From the NCBI GenBank assembly GCA_013398015.1, contig VZRR01002064.1, positions 124,001 through 188,000 on the forward strand: DNA of 64,000 nucleotides, read 5' to 3'. Positions 49,201 to 62,410 of this stretch are shown here, one piece after another. Below the pieces are notes generated by a model. The model did no database searches and was not told where the DNA came from. It was given only the letters and a program-made list of their open reading frames with translations. The stretch is from Oreocharis arfaki (Eukaryota > Chordata > Aves > Passeriformes > Paramythiidae). A program made the position numbers and the translations under genes. Position 1 is the first letter of the stretch. Each line of letters opens with the position of its first letter.

Positions 49201-52200
49201 TCTGGTATTCAGCTGGCATTGCTGGAGGAAGGTGTGCAGCTGCAGGTGAAAGCCCAAGCGAAAACAGATATAGCTGCTGTGGCTGTGTTTGTCTATTACC
49301 AACACTGCTTTGTGCTTGTCATCGCACAGGTGCAGGGCAGACTCTGGCCCCAACAGTGACCAAGCACTTGGCCCCCCTGGAACTGGAATGTGGCATGACC
49401 TTCCCTCCTGTGCCTTCTCAGTGTGCAGTCAGCCTAGCAAATAGGACAGCTGAATATCCCAGCTGTGCTGCAAGAATACCTGAAGAAGCACACGGCAGGT
49501 GAGGGTGGGCGCTGGTGGGGCAGGCTGTGGTGCAGCCCTGTAGCTGTCCTTGCAGCAGGGCCCAGACCTCCCCATTGCAGGCACTGCTGGGCATGTGAGG
49601 AGCATCCTCTGCTGCCTTCACGAGGTTGCCCTCTCTGCCTCAGGGTGTGCATAAATAATTGATGGTGCACAGTCAGGGGGTCTGGCCTCAGGCAGGGTAC
49701 AGTCTGGTATGGAAATACAGCTGAGATCACAAAACCTCGATCACAAACCATAGTTTTAAATACACTCTACCTTCCATGCTGAGACATGGCCATTACATGA
49801 AAATCCAAGAACACAATTATCACAAAAGTTTTCCTGAGCCATAACTGTGTCCAGTAGTCCATTTGAATGACTAATTCAAACAACATTTTTCTACAAAGAG
49901 GAAAGATAATGCAAATTATATCTCACAGAACTGGGCAATAGCTATGTCATCACTCTTTGAATCCAATATTTACCAGCTTTAAAATGTGTCTGTAATCTCT
50001 CTTTATAAGCATACAGATCCCAGCAGGTGTTTTGCCCAAAGGGTTGTACAGCAGCGGGCCTTCTGAGAGTAATCAAGCCAAAACACATCATATAGTTTCA
50101 GTATAAAACTGTTTCTGCTATTTTAAATATTTCCAGCTGTAATTAACTAAGTTCAGCTACCATTACTCACTCTTATTTAATGTACCACCGCTATAGTTTA
50201 ATTGCAGATTTACTTTCTTTCCATAACCACTAACTAGATGTTGGTTTTATGAGCCATGTTTTTCTCCCACTCTGATAGAAGTCCATTATATGATAAAATC
50301 TGACTTAATTTTAAAAGTGTTCTGGTCACCGTTCTTTATTTCATGTTTCAGTAATCATAAAAAGAGAGCTAATCCTGCAACAAGGAGAAAATCCAATATT
50401 AAATTACACAGTAACTTTGTACAGTATAATCTTTCCACTCTGAGAGATGAATTTTATCGACACGGCATTTGCAGCTGGTAGTAGATTCAAGAGATATACT
50501 ACTCCTCTCGGGAAATAAGTCAAAACCATGGCACGAATATTATTACTTTCAGCCTTATCTTGTGGCTAGGAAAAAATGAGCTCCCTATCATTTTTATCAG
50601 TATCCCCTATTTATTTAGGCAAAGCTGAGGGTAATGGTGGAAACATGATTCACATGGTAATTGTTTTTAAAACTTTTTCCATTCCTTTGTATAAGTGAGT
50701 TTTTAAGCTAGAAGGGGAAAAGAGGATTTTTCCCCTTGATGGTGACAATGTTGTGTGTTGTACAGTGACAAAGGTGTGAGAGCCACCTCTGTGCTGTAAT
50801 GCAGAGCTAATTGGCTTGCAGCAATGCTTCTAGGGGCTTTTGCTTTGAGAAGTGCTTCTGCTGGGGCTACCTCAGGAATCTCTGCACTGCACAATAAGTA
50901 AGTGACCTTGTATATTTCCATCTATTTTTAACTGTTAGCTGTTTTCAGTTACACGGTGCTTCAGACATTTCTTTTTTTGCTTGTGCACTATTTCATGCAG
51001 TTGTGTTCTTCCTCTGCAGCACTACAGAATTGAGGCAGTGAATTAATATTGGGAGTACTGCAAAATTGAGGCCGTGTCAGACAGCTTAGCTCCTTTCAGG
51101 TGCAGTACAGAGCAGAAAGCAAATGGAAAGAATAGATATTTGTCTCCATTCCAAAGTTGCCACAGGCCAGTTTGCTACCTGGAAAAATTCCAGCCACCCT
51201 AAGAGTTGCCCTAACTTGTACCATAATTGCTGTGTTTCCCATAGGACTTTTCAGCACTCTGCATGACAGGTACTGAAGAACATCCTGGCCACACCTCAGA
51301 CTGCTCTCATGCTGGCTCACACTGGAAAGATCTTTAGCAAATATTACCAGTCTAGCAATTTCTTCATTTTTTTCTGGGAAGACTTCTTCTGGTGCAGGTA
51401 GAATGTGAAGAAAAGTAGAAGAGGAAAGTCAGGGACAGCTAATGACCACAACATGTTAACAAATTCTACTGCAACAGAAATCCCTGGTTCTCTTGCTGGG
51501 CCTACCATCAGAGTTCTTCTGGCAAATAACTTCTCTGGTATGTTTATGATAGGTGTATGAATAGGTAATTGCTTCAATTATTGTCTAAATTTAAAAAGTG
51601 TTCCTAAATCTTTGCAAAGACCCTTGCATGCCTCTATGGTTATTTATTAAGTATTATGGCAAGTAAAACTCTCTCCTTATGTCCCTCACTGAACATGCAA
51701 AAACCCTAAAACTTTCATGCTCACCTTAATCAGGACACCCTAAGATTGCTGCTTTTTCACAAGTATTGTGTCATCACCTCACCTTCCTAATAATAATTGC
51801 CTACAGTCTTCCATTCTTTACAGTATTCCCTTCTCCATTTCCTAAACAGAAACCATTTTTAATTCCTCCATTTCCTTCCATATAATCTGGTTAATATGCC
51901 ATTCTCAAATATGGTTTATTATTCCATGTGAGCAAGGGAGAACATGGGAGAGGAAATGAGCTGAAGCATGACATTTTGTTTTTCAGTGATGAGATACGGT
52001 GTTGGCAAACTGTCACAGCCCAAGAGTGGAGATGACTGGGTACAACTAAAGCACTCCTGAAAAAAAATTCTGGTGAGCCTTAAGTTTTCATCTTTAATTT
52101 TTACCTTTGCTCTTAACAAATAATACATCTCAAGTAAAATTTCTCATCTCTTACTGAGCGATTTTTTTTGAAATTATTTCGATATGCATATATTTAGACC

Positions 52201-53958
52201 TTACATATGAGTATATATATATATACAGAAGGAGATGGTTACCATTGAATCACTGCATATATTTCTGGCCAATAAAACGTAACATTTAAAGAATTAGCAT
52301 ATAAACACTAGGTACATTGAATGAAAAGTCATATTGAGTCATCTACATAGTAGAGACAAAATTCTTTAGCTGCTTCATCCCTGCAAACAGTTACTAATAA
52401 AGTATTACCATGCCAAGCAGGTAATACTGGTAAGATCAAAATGGAAAAAGTGACATGCATGAGGTGGAACAAAACACACCATGGGAAAATGAATTGACCT
52501 GCTAGGATGACTCACATCCAGCTAACCAATCCAAAGTGCATTCTTTGAAGCCTGTGAAAAGTGGAGGAAGCAGATGCCCTAAGTGCATGCAGACATAGGG
52601 GTACAGAAAGGATACTCAAGACCAGAAGTCTGAAAATAGACAGACACATGCACATCTGGTGTTAGCAGAGTTACAGAAGCACGAAGAATTGTACCAGTAG
52701 AAAAGTGGTCAGCCTTTGATTTTGACTTTGTGAAATTCACTTGCTATCCTAGAATGATTCAAAGGGCAATTGAATGTCAGTTCTGCCTAGTCATAGTCAA
52801 ATTCCTAGCTAAGTAGGTTGGAGGTAATGCCAGCTGATTGTGAAAGTGACTGCTGATAAGCCTGTCAATGCTTGCAAGAGAGTGGATAAGCGAATTAAGC
52901 ATTCATTTAAACATATTGGAAGTAGGAGTAACCTATCTCGTGTTCCTTGAATTATCTTACTTGTGTGTGTCACCACATCTGTATCTGAAAGGAGAGGAAA
53001 CAGTGTTAAGTACCCAGGCCTACCAACATACTAGTTTGAAAGGAATGCAAAACTGCAGTTTATACATCAGCCTGAATGGAAATTGCATGTACAAATCAGC
53101 TGAGTTTCAGACTGTACAGAGGAAAATACCACTTAAGAAACTCATTACGAAAATTTCAGTCTGTGTATATGACATCAAGAACTTTCTGGACCTGCAGAGG
53201 GAATGAAGTAAGTATTAGGGATAAACTCATGAGCTTGTAAAATATAATTTGCATTATAAATTCCTTACAGTAATGTTTACATACTGGCATTAGTCAAGCC
53301 CTGTCCAGCTACTTTATGCCAGTATGAATCATACATGACAAATGGTGCACTGAAATCTGCCCTAATTTATGTAACTTTTGCAAAGGTATTGAGTGAAGTG
53401 CAGTGTCATACCACAAACTGGCTAAGCCAGTGTCTCTCAAACTCTCCTCTTTAATGTCTGAGTCAGACTGAGGGAGGTCCTGTGGATGTCCTACAACAAT
53501 TAGAAACAATGTGAGCCACAGTTATCTCCCCTGATGCAAAAAAATTAGAAAAAGGCATGTATTGTAAAAATGCCCTTCATCAACTCATTTTTTCCTTTCA
53601 TTTTTTGTTCAAAAGCACACTACTAATGCTGCATTTTGTTGCCTGCTTGCACCACATACATTTTTATACAGCCAGGAGAATGATGAAATAGAAGACTAAA
53701 CAACTTTTTTTGCATCTTATTTTTTTGTAGATTGCACTAGCACAAGTTTGTCTATAATTTCTCCTTTGAACATTGCCAAGCAAGCATTTTTAAGAGGAAT
53801 CCTTTGGCAGTGTGGTCAGCAAATCCTGTTGTCATTTCTTTATCCCCAGATTTTTGTGGTCAAACCAAACTTTTCAAAAGAGCTGCCTGTACTGGCATTT
53901 GTTACACTATGTAATACAGAAACTTTGTTCCATTCTTTATGTTTGGAATGTGTAAAGT

Positions 53959-54002
53959 AAAAACCTCATAATATAGACAGAAAAACCTCATAATATAGAC
54001 AG
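53959..54002. repeat. 22-bp tandem duplication
   Basis: Two adjacent copies of a 22-bp unit containing AACCTCATAATATAGACAG occur with a constant 22-base period. Confidence 0.93.
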
Positions 54003-54865
54003 GTTTAACAGCAGGACACGAGGATTTTCACAGCCTTCAGAAGTTATTAGAGGTGGCTCTTTGTAAACCCATCAGTATGTGTGTTAAGGAGATGTTTTAA
54101 ACTGGGAAAAGTCATAAACTCCTCCCTGTATGGACCATGGAACAACACTGAGCTCAGGGTCTTCCACCTTTTGTTTATCTTCCCATTTTTGTAAGGTCTC
54201 ATCTGAGACCAGTTGTGCACCAGAGTGTATTGTTTCCAGAGAATAAGGACCACAGATGTGCTTCTTAGACCATGTTCCGGAAGAGTGATTCATTAAATTC
54301 TCATACTAGAAGGAGGAACTTTGAACTGACAGCTTTTAAATCAGGTCCTTGCTTTCCTCTTTGCATGCTCATCATCCCCCTTGAAACTAAAATTAGACCA
54401 TGGCCCCTGTTGTCATCTCCTAGTACCTTCCAGCAGAGTGGTTCTGCTCTGTCCAGAGCAGAATGGCAAATTCTTTCTCGTGACTGCAAGGTGCTTTCAC
54501 ATAATACATTCCAGTCTACACGGCAGATTCCATGTACGCAGTGACAATGGCAATACGCACAGATGTGGATATGGAGGACCGGCCCACGTGAGCTTGCTCA
54601 AAGGCATGTCTGGCTTTCGGCTCACCTTGGTTCAAAACCCCTCAACACCACTTTACTGAGGGGGAAGAGCACATTCCGTACCTGAATTAGTGAGTAGCTG
54701 GCAAATAACCTGGCAGCGAGCGAAGAGCTGAGCGGCCTGTTCAGGCAGCCACTGCTCACAGGCACAGGAGAAGAGGCACATCTCCCCAGCCAAAGGACAG
54801 ATGCTTCCCACTTCACACGTGAGCAACGTGCTTGTCTCTGTTGGGGCACAAGCACAGCCCGTAAG

Positions 54866-54991
54866 AGGGACAAAGTTTATTTTGGTGTCTTCTCAAAAAA
54901 TGCGGCTTTGTGCAGTAAAGGAGTTCTAGGGACAAAGTTTATTTTGGTGTCTTCTCAAAAAATGCGGCTTTGTGCAGTAAAGGAGTTCTAG
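54866..54991. repeat. 62-bp perfect tandem duplication
   Basis: Two head-to-tail copies have a period of 62 bases. Each holds GGGACAAAGTTTATTTTGG at the start and AAAGGAGTTCTA at the end. I found no difference between the copies, so the duplication is recent or an assembly stutter. Confidence 0.95.
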
Positions 54992-56426
54992 ATAACTGAA
55001 CAGAAACTTACAGGCTCTTCCCCATCTGAAATGCTGAAAATAAAAACTACACTGTCAATAGAGAGGATTACTTAGTGGTGTGAACCTCTCACTTGCTATA
55101 TAAAACATCAGTTAAATGACAGAACTGAATTTCAGCAGTGTTTTTTAGGGAAATTTACCAAGTAGAGGTATTTATGCTGGGTTCTTTCTTACTATCCTGC
55201 TTGTTCCATGTAGCAAGAAGTGATGTCTCTGTACCAGCAAGCATTATGCTGCATAATGACTGACTACCTAATTCCCTACCTCCATCCAGACATGTTATAA
55301 ACTATGTAAAATTATTTCTATTTGAATATTTTATAAGCTATTTCAGAAAAAAAAATATTGTTGAAGTACCTGCTACATCAATGATGACTTAGAAAGGATC
55401 TTCCAAAATTAAACACAATTTAATTTCTTCCATATCGTCAATGTAATATACCTAGCAGTCTTTAAATTATACAAGCAGTTTTCAAGCCAGGCCTGGTAAT
55501 TGTAGTGTAATAATCAGGAAAAGGTATTTTCTTGCATTGAATATACAGGTAAAACCAATAAAAATTTAATTACATATTGTAAAATACCAACAAAGGACAA
55601 ATATTAATTTCTGCCTCTTTGAAGGCTACTCTGTCGTTTGGTTCAAAAAGTATTTGGATTGAATTGATAACATAGTTGAACAAAATTCTTTATAAAATAT
55701 GAAATACAGTGCTTTAAATAAAGCAAACAATGTTTTAAAGTGAAAAAAATGAAGTTGTTACATTAGGTATATGCTAATATGAAACAATTAAGAGATTCAA
55801 AGTTACCCAAGTATCTTCTACTTTTTTACTTTTTATTACTGATGTTTGCATTATTTAGTAATACAGAATTTAAGCGAAAACTTTCTGACTTTCAGATCTT
55901 AAGGATTAGCTTAATCAAGGCTTGTAAGAGCAATCTGTAAAATAAAAAATTCTTCTCTCTTCCAGAATGAATAAAGAATCACATACTTGAATTCAGTCGT
56001 TCATTATTTTAAAATTAGAAGAAATAAAAACATGGCATAGTTAGTGGAAGGCTATATTGCAAAACTCTTCTGTCTCAAGGTCATTAATCCTTTCTTCTTT
56101 AAACATTTAATTAAAGATGTGATAACATTAGAACACTACCCATCTCCTGTTGGGGCTTCTGAAATCCTATGACACTTCAAGGAAATGTTCATAGCAAGAG
56201 TAAGTGCAGAGAAAGGCAAAATTTAGTCCATTATCACAAAAAGCAGACGTTTGATTTTTCATCTGCTTTTAATGCAATATGGCAGGTACTTTGTTTTCCA
56301 TTCCTAAGGGTAAAAATTATTTAAAACTCCATAATTTATATATGTAAAGTAGAATTAATGATTTAGTAAGTAACATCAATGGTTCAACACCGAACAAAAG
56401 TAGAGCAAGCCTTTACTTTGTTTCAA

Positions 56427-56557
56427 TTTAGAATTATAGAATCATAGAATGGTTTGGGTTGCAAGAGACCTTAAGGATCATCTTGTTCCAACTCCTCTGC
56501 CATGGGCTGGGACACCTTCCACTGGAACTGGTTGCTCAAAGCCCCATCCAACCTGGA
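56427..56557 (-). mobile_element. CR1 LINE 3' fragment
   Basis: Two tail repeats (AGAATTATAGAATCATAGAA) are followed by GGATCATCTTGTTCCAACTC and GGGCTGGGACACCTTCCAC. It is a short antisense CR1 end. Confidence 0.92.
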
Positions 56558-57572
56558 AGGCTCTGAACTTTTTTCCAACAGCCCACCATAAGCATTGCAA
56601 CAAAATCTGTTGATTACAGATTTTTCATGTCAAAATCTAAGTCAAACACTCATACATGATTTTAGATTTTTCAGAAATTTAGATGTAATGCTGGGTTCAG
56701 TAAACAGATGCAACCAATGTAATCTGCCCAGGATTAAATTACAATGGTATTCTGTATTACATCCACTTCTTCTTATGCCTAGTTGCCCCATTACCAATAG
56801 ATGGGAAAGAGGGTACAAATTTATATCCTCACAAATGCTGTCATTCAGAGTAGAAGTGGACACTTTGGGAGCTACGACTCACCTGACTTGCATCAGTAAA
56901 TCTATAGCACTGCACATTTATGGCTTGCTTTCTTTCAGGACAATTACCTCTGTAATCATTGTCTCGTGTGTATCTGGAGGTAGAGCATGACTGCACCCTA
57001 ATACACAGTATACAGTATTATGGTAATATAGCTGATTAGCAAGCACTTTTATATGCATTAGCAAGCATTTCATATGTTTGTATTCACAGATCTTGAACTA
57101 ATTCTGATCTTCAGCTTTTGGGAAACATGTTTTAATTTGGTCTCAGCTATTTCCTACTGAACTAGAAGATGCTACTGTCTTTCACAAGCTCTTCTGCTTT
57201 GTAAATCTTCTTGAACCACACTGATACGAATAGTCTAAGCAGTAAAAACAATAACATTTTTAATAGGATACATGAAAACACTCTAGCAATGCCTTGGTGA
57301 TTAATATGAAGACCCACTACTAGAAACCATGATGTGAGACAGTGAAGAGCTGTTCGTTCTTGTTTCTGTGGTGTATGATTAACAAGCACAGGCTCTATCA
57401 TTATCTGATCAGTAATATGATATATTTCTGAAGCCTGCGGAGACTTGAGGAAAATTCTAGGCTGTGCTGTAATTGACCTAATAGCTAATATTCCTGTAAG
57501 CATTTATGGAAAATATTGCACTAATGCTGGTTGGAGTCCCTGTTTGCTTGGCTCTAGTTCATCTGCAATCAT

Positions 57573-58212
57573 CATGGAATCATAGAATGGTTTTGGTTGG
57601 AAGGGACCTTAAAACTGATTGAGTTCTAGACCCCTGTCATAGGCTGGGACACCTTCCACAAGACCAGGTAACTCCAAGCCCTGTTCAGCCCGACCTTGGA
57701 CACTGCTGGGGATGAGGCCTCCACAGCTTCTCTGGGCAACCTGTTCCAATGCCTCACCACCAACACAGTAAAGAATTTTTTCCTAATATCTGATCTAAAC
57801 CTACTCTCTGTCAATTTAAAGCCATTACCCCTTATAGTGTCACTGTATGCCCTTGTTGAATGTCCTTCTTCATCTCTCCTGTACCCTTTAGGTACTGAAA
57901 GTGCTCTAAGGTCTCCTTGGACCCTTTTCTTCTCCAGGATGAATAAACCAACTGTCTCAGCCTGTCTTCAAAGAGAGGTGCTGCAGCCCTCTCATCATCT
58001 TTGTGGCCTCCTCTGGACTTGCTCCAACAGGCCCATGACCTTCTTACATTGGGGGTCCCAGAGCTGGGTGCAGCACTCCAGCTGGGGTCTCACCAGAGAG
58101 GAGTAGATCCTCCTCCCTCACCCTGCTGGCCTTGAGGCTGGTTTTGATGCAGCCCAAGATGAGGTTGGCTTTCTGTGCTGCAAGCGCACATCGCCAGCTC
58201 ATGCTGAGCAAT
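57573..58212 (-). mobile_element. CR1 LINE fragment (3' part)
   Basis: It begins ATGGAATCATAGAATGG and includes GAGGCCTCCACAGCTTCTCT, TCTTCTCCAGGATGAATAAA and GGGGTCTCACCAGAGAGGAG. About 640 bp of CR1 3' sequence lies on the minus strand. A minus-strand frame at 57626-57814 keeps FRSDIRKKFF, the CR1 ORF2 C-terminus. Confidence 0.93.
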
Positions 58213-59437
58213 GCAGCAAATAAAATTATGTACCTAAGTCAACAATTTCCAGGTCTGGCATAATACCTTTCTATAAACATCTACAATTTTTTTTTCCGTG
58301 GCACTAAGCATTTGATGCACCCTCTTCTCAAGTGAAAATCAGACATAGTCACTACCTTTAGCTTGTGGCTGAAAGGCAACTTGGTTGTAATTGCCACCAT
58401 ACACAAGTTTGCCTACTCTAAGTAAGTGTACCAATAGTATTGATTTACACCTGTTTTCCCACTTCTCCAGCCTCTCATGTCTTCATCCTGACCTGTATCA
58501 CATCTGGAATGTAGACCGAAGATGTGTTTTTCTTATTTAGCATTGGAACAGGGGTAGGATGACATTGAGCATTCTTGTGATTGCAGCTCTGCAAGCATAA
58601 AGATAAGCATGGCCTCTGCCCAGCTTGACTCTTTATCAATGTATCTTCTGGTTCAGGTTTCTCCTCATGTACCAGAAATATAAAACTCTCATAAATACAA
58701 ATTAAAATTGAGGAAATTAGGATTCATAATGCCTCTAAATTTTGAAACATAACATAAAGGAGTGTCACATTTGAAGGAAATGGTAGGAATTCTTCCTTGT
58801 GTTTTGATTGTGGGATGCAAAGGAGAAATTTCACTCATAGGTCATAAGAATTTTACAATTACTTCTAAATGGATGGTAGAACTATTTGCGTTATTTAGAT
58901 CAAATCAGACATACATATTTTATTTTGCATTCTCTCATTTTGGTAACTGATGATAATCACTCCTGAAACTCATGGTCGAAAGATAATGGTGATAAAAGAC
59001 TTATTCCTTAAGCTATGTCACCAAAAATATATGTTAGGAGTATCAAAATGGGGTTGGATCTGAGTGATAAGATAAAATTTTAGGCAAAAGGACCATCAGA
59101 TTTAATGAAATGAACAACTAGCTGCCGTATCACTTCATTTGCTGATTTTTGATTTGTTTAATATAGTGTCTCTTTGCCAGTTAATGCAATTGCTACAGGG
59201 CAATTCTTACGCTATGGATAAAGCAGCATGATCAAACTCCACAGAATAAAAACAGTCATTTAGGAAAAAGAGGAAAGCTGGGGACATCTAATGGTCTACA
59301 CTAAAATTTAATGTATTAGTGACTGTGGTAAGGCTTAAATACAGCTATAATGTGTTTATGCTGTATCCCTTTAAACATTTTAGGGGAACCTGTCTTAAAG
59401 TGGTTCTTTTAGATACTATCATAAATCTGTTGAAGAA

Positions 59438-59600
59438 GGAAGTATGGTCTGTTGTTTAAAGCACAGGACTCTGAGTCAGAAGATGTAGATTATGGCCCCT
59501 GTACTGATAACTACTGACTGTGGCTTCCTCATCTTTAAATTGGGAAATAGTACTTAACTAGTCAGAGGTAACAAGGAGACAAATCATTACTGTTTATAAC
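59438..59600 (+). mobile_element. MIR-type SINE relic
   Basis: It shows the MIR order of landmarks: TTTAAAGCACAGGACTCTGA (tRNA-like head), a degraded core, then CTTCCTCATCTTTAAATTGGG and AATAGTACTTAACTA. MIR elements are tRNA-derived SINEs that were active before the amniote radiation, so this is a fossil. It is diverged and its ends are approximate. Confidence 0.7.
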
Positions 59601-61006
59601 ATTGTAATTGTAATAATCAGAATAAAGCCTTCAGAGGAGCACTGATTTATTAAGAGATCTGTGGGAAAGAAGCAAATCACTTGTTTGAAGTTCTGGTAAC
59701 TTGTTCTAAGACAAAGTGAAAAATTTCTGTGCTGTGTTGGTGTACCTTCAGGAATGCAGAGTACCAGCCATTGCCTTCATTAAGCAACAGCCATCTAAAG
59801 GTCACTGTGGCTCTAAAGTAGAACTATGATCTCATAGCTGCAGTTTTTGCCCTTCCCTGTTCACACCCTTTCCGTGTTTATGAGTGTTATGCTGGAAGGT
59901 ATTGATGGCTTCCCTCTTCCATATATAGGCAGCCACGTATCTTGTAATGATGTGTAGGCTAACTATACTCCAGAAGGTCTTGATATTGGAAACTGCCCAG
60001 ACTTTAGAGTATATCTTAAGATTGATCAGAATGCAAGATTATGAGGGAGTTGGTTTACTCCAAACAGGAAAACGAACCCAGTGCAAGGCTAACTCAAAGC
60101 AAGAGACCAAACGCTTGCAAGTCTATGTGGGCAATAAAACCTTGGGGGAAAACAAGCACTGAGGAACTCATGAACCCAGATATGAGTGTGGCATGACTGC
60201 CTACTTTCTGTAGGATAAAAACACTTTTTTAAATGTAAAATTAAGTCAACTACAGCTTGGTTTTGATTGAGCTGGGGGTTTACTTGGTGCAGGGGTGCAG
60301 GAACGCACCCAGGAATTGTTAGCATATAGTTATATCACTTTATAACGATGGACTATATAACATACAGCCTCTTCTTGTCACTACAGCAAAGGATTGTAAC
60401 AGAAGCAATCTGGCAGAGCTCTGAAGGGTACCCTCTTGGGCCCCACTGAAGGTGACTGGATGTAGCAGAATGAGGACAACACCATCGCCCCCTTCCCTAT
60501 ATCTGTGCCTGGGAAGGCCTGGCTGCTGTTGCCACAGCATCTTTGGATTGCATACAGGAACTTTAATACTGGACAAGCTGCCCCTCCCAGTGGTGACAAG
60601 AGTGATTAAAACTGATTTCCCAGGCTCTACCCTTTCCCTCTTATGCCACTCCACTTTAGATGTTCATGAGATGACAAAGATAGCTCTACTTAGTACAGAA
60701 CACTTTCAGTATGGAAGGATCACCTGCTTTACAGTAAAACTCATGGTCTGCTACAACATGAGAACAAATATGTAATTATAAAAGCGCTTTTACAGTTCCT
60801 TTTTATGGTGTCATCACCTGGTGGCTTTTGTAATATGAAAATACCAGGCTTGGAGCCTTAGCTGCCTGGAACAAGGGGCAGAAGAAAGGGGGAAATGAGC
60901 ACATGGGCTGAATATTCCCTTTCGGTCCCCAGACCAGCCAGCCTGGCAGGCTGAGTGCCTGTTCCACTTGCCTGAGCCATGCTGGGCTGAGTCAGCAGAA
61001 AGCAGG

Positions 61007-61039
61007 CATGATGTGAACAGCTTCCATGTTCACATCATG
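61007..61039. repeat. Perfect inverted repeat, 13-bp stem and 7-base loop
   Basis: Left arm CATGATGTGAACA (61007-61019) and right arm TGTTCACATCATG (61027-61039) are exact reverse complements around GCTTCCA. Further ATCATGTGATC-type repeats follow to about 61055. Confidence 0.95.
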
Positions 61040-61607
61040 TGATCATGTGATCCATGATTACACAACACGTGAATCCATTCCTTTTACTGCCAATGGAGAC
61101 ATTTCAACTTTTGCTACAGTGAAGCCCTGTTTCACTTTATTTAAGGCAGCAACCCTCAGGGTGGGTTGAGAATAGAACCCTGTAAGGCATTACACGCCTG
61201 ACTGCTGCCTCCACCTCCCTCACGGCCATCGCTTTCACTGACGTGTCACAGCTTGTGCTCCCAGCTGGCGAGGTTTTACCTTGCCACAGCCGAGCTTCAC
61301 GTCCACATCTCGAGTGCTCGAGGTCGCTGCCTTCCTGGGGCCCCACCAGCTGTGCTGTCCCTCCGACACCCGGGGGTTTATCTGGGGAGCACCATGCCCT
61401 TCCTCCCCTCACACAGCTGTCCCAGGGATACTGAACCGCGCATCTCATAGCCTTAGAGGGGGGAATGACACTGAGCCCCTCAAGATTTGAGTCCCTCAAG
61501 GTTTGAATAGGGGATTGAATTAAATTTTGTACCTTTTCTGGAGTTGTTAATCAGTAGCTGTAGCTGGACAGGTATGATGAAGCAATTGCATTGCTAGCAT
61601 CATATGG

Positions 61608-61895
61608 TGCCAAACTCTTCTCGGTGGTGCCCAGCAACAGAGTGAGGAGCAATGGCCAGAAACTGAAACACAAGAAGTTTCATGTCAACAGTAGGAAGAA
61701 CTTCTTCACATTAAGGGTGGCAGAGCACTGAACAGGCTGCCCAGGGAGGTCATGGAGTCCCCCCTCTGGAGACATGCCAGACCCACTTGGACATGTTCCT
61801 ATGTCACCTACTCTAGGTGACCCCACCTCAGCAGGAGGGTTGAACTAGACGGTCTCCCTTCCAACCCTAACGATCCTGTCATTCTGTCTGTTTGC
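61608..61895 (+). mobile_element. CR1 LINE fragment with 3' end
   Basis: Sense CR1 phrases include GGTGCCCAGCAACAGAGTGA, GAAACTGAAACACAAGAAG, GAACAGGCTGCCCAGGGAGG and GGTTGAACTAGACGGTCTCC, ending near CCTGTCATTCTG. It lies about 500 bp upstream of PDCD6IP exon 1. Confidence 0.92.
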
Positions 61896-62159
61896 ACGCG
61901 TGGCTAAACTTTTGTTTTGAGGATAAGAGAAGATAATCCCTAGACGGTCTGTCCGGACAAGAGCCACCACGAGTGAAGCCGGCAGAACTCAGCAGACCCT
62001 AGATCCAAATGAAAGGAAGAACTGCGTCTGCGGACTAATTAGCACCAGAAGCGACAGATATAACTAGCAAATAGGAATTTGAGTACTAATTAATGAGAAA
62101 GTTATTTAATTTAGAACTAGTAGACGCTGATGCCTTTGTTTGTTAATATGTGTAAATAG

Positions 62160-62410
62160 CGTAAAGTTTCGGCAACCGGTGAGCCCGCCTTTGGAGGCGT
62201 ACCGCCGCTGGGCGCTCCCCTCAGGAGCCTCTCCCACAGCCCCCCGCTCGCGGGGGCGGCGCCGGGACAGCGGCGCGGGAGGCGGGACAGGGCGCGCGCG
62301 TGCGCGGCGCTCCCGGAAGCGCGGCGGCGGCGGCGGACCGGGAAGGGGAGCCCGAGGCTGCGGTACGGGGTGGCGGCGGCTCTGCCCGCCCGGCGGCGGC
62401 GGCGTCAGCC
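62160..62410 (+). promoter_or_regulatory. PDCD6IP: PDCD6IP CpG-island promoter and 5' UTR
   Basis: GC content rises sharply at about 62160 and stays high to about 62900, across exon 1. There is no obvious TATA box. A GCGCGCGCGTGCGC run at about 62291-62304 resembles NRF1-type half-sites, and CGG runs lie near 62321-62335 and 62392-62403. The start site is not resolvable. The open frames at 62140-62997 and on the opposite strand are artefacts of GC-rich composition. Confidence 0.8.

Larger units (their letters stand above)
46201..56426. other. Intergenic region, middle part
   Basis: The sequence is mostly AT-rich. Two GC-richer patches stand out, at about 47330-47780 and 49140-49660, with no coding or repeat family that I recognise. 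Short tandem duplications occur at 53959-54002 and 54866-54991, and a TA run near 52212-52225. I see no supported gene. Confidence 0.6.
58213..61607. other. Intergenic region, PDCD6IP-proximal part
   Basis: The sequence holds an ancient MIR-like SINE (59438-59600), a perfect hairpin (61007-61039) and a GC-richer stretch at about 61140-61450 with a TGACGTG element near 61237. No gene is supported. Confidence 0.6.

Noticed and set aside
62300..62410. Upstream ATG at 62300 as the PDCD6IP start
   Set aside because: The upstream residues are low-complexity alanine/glycine-rich leader with no ALIX similarity. The known N-terminus begins at 62411.
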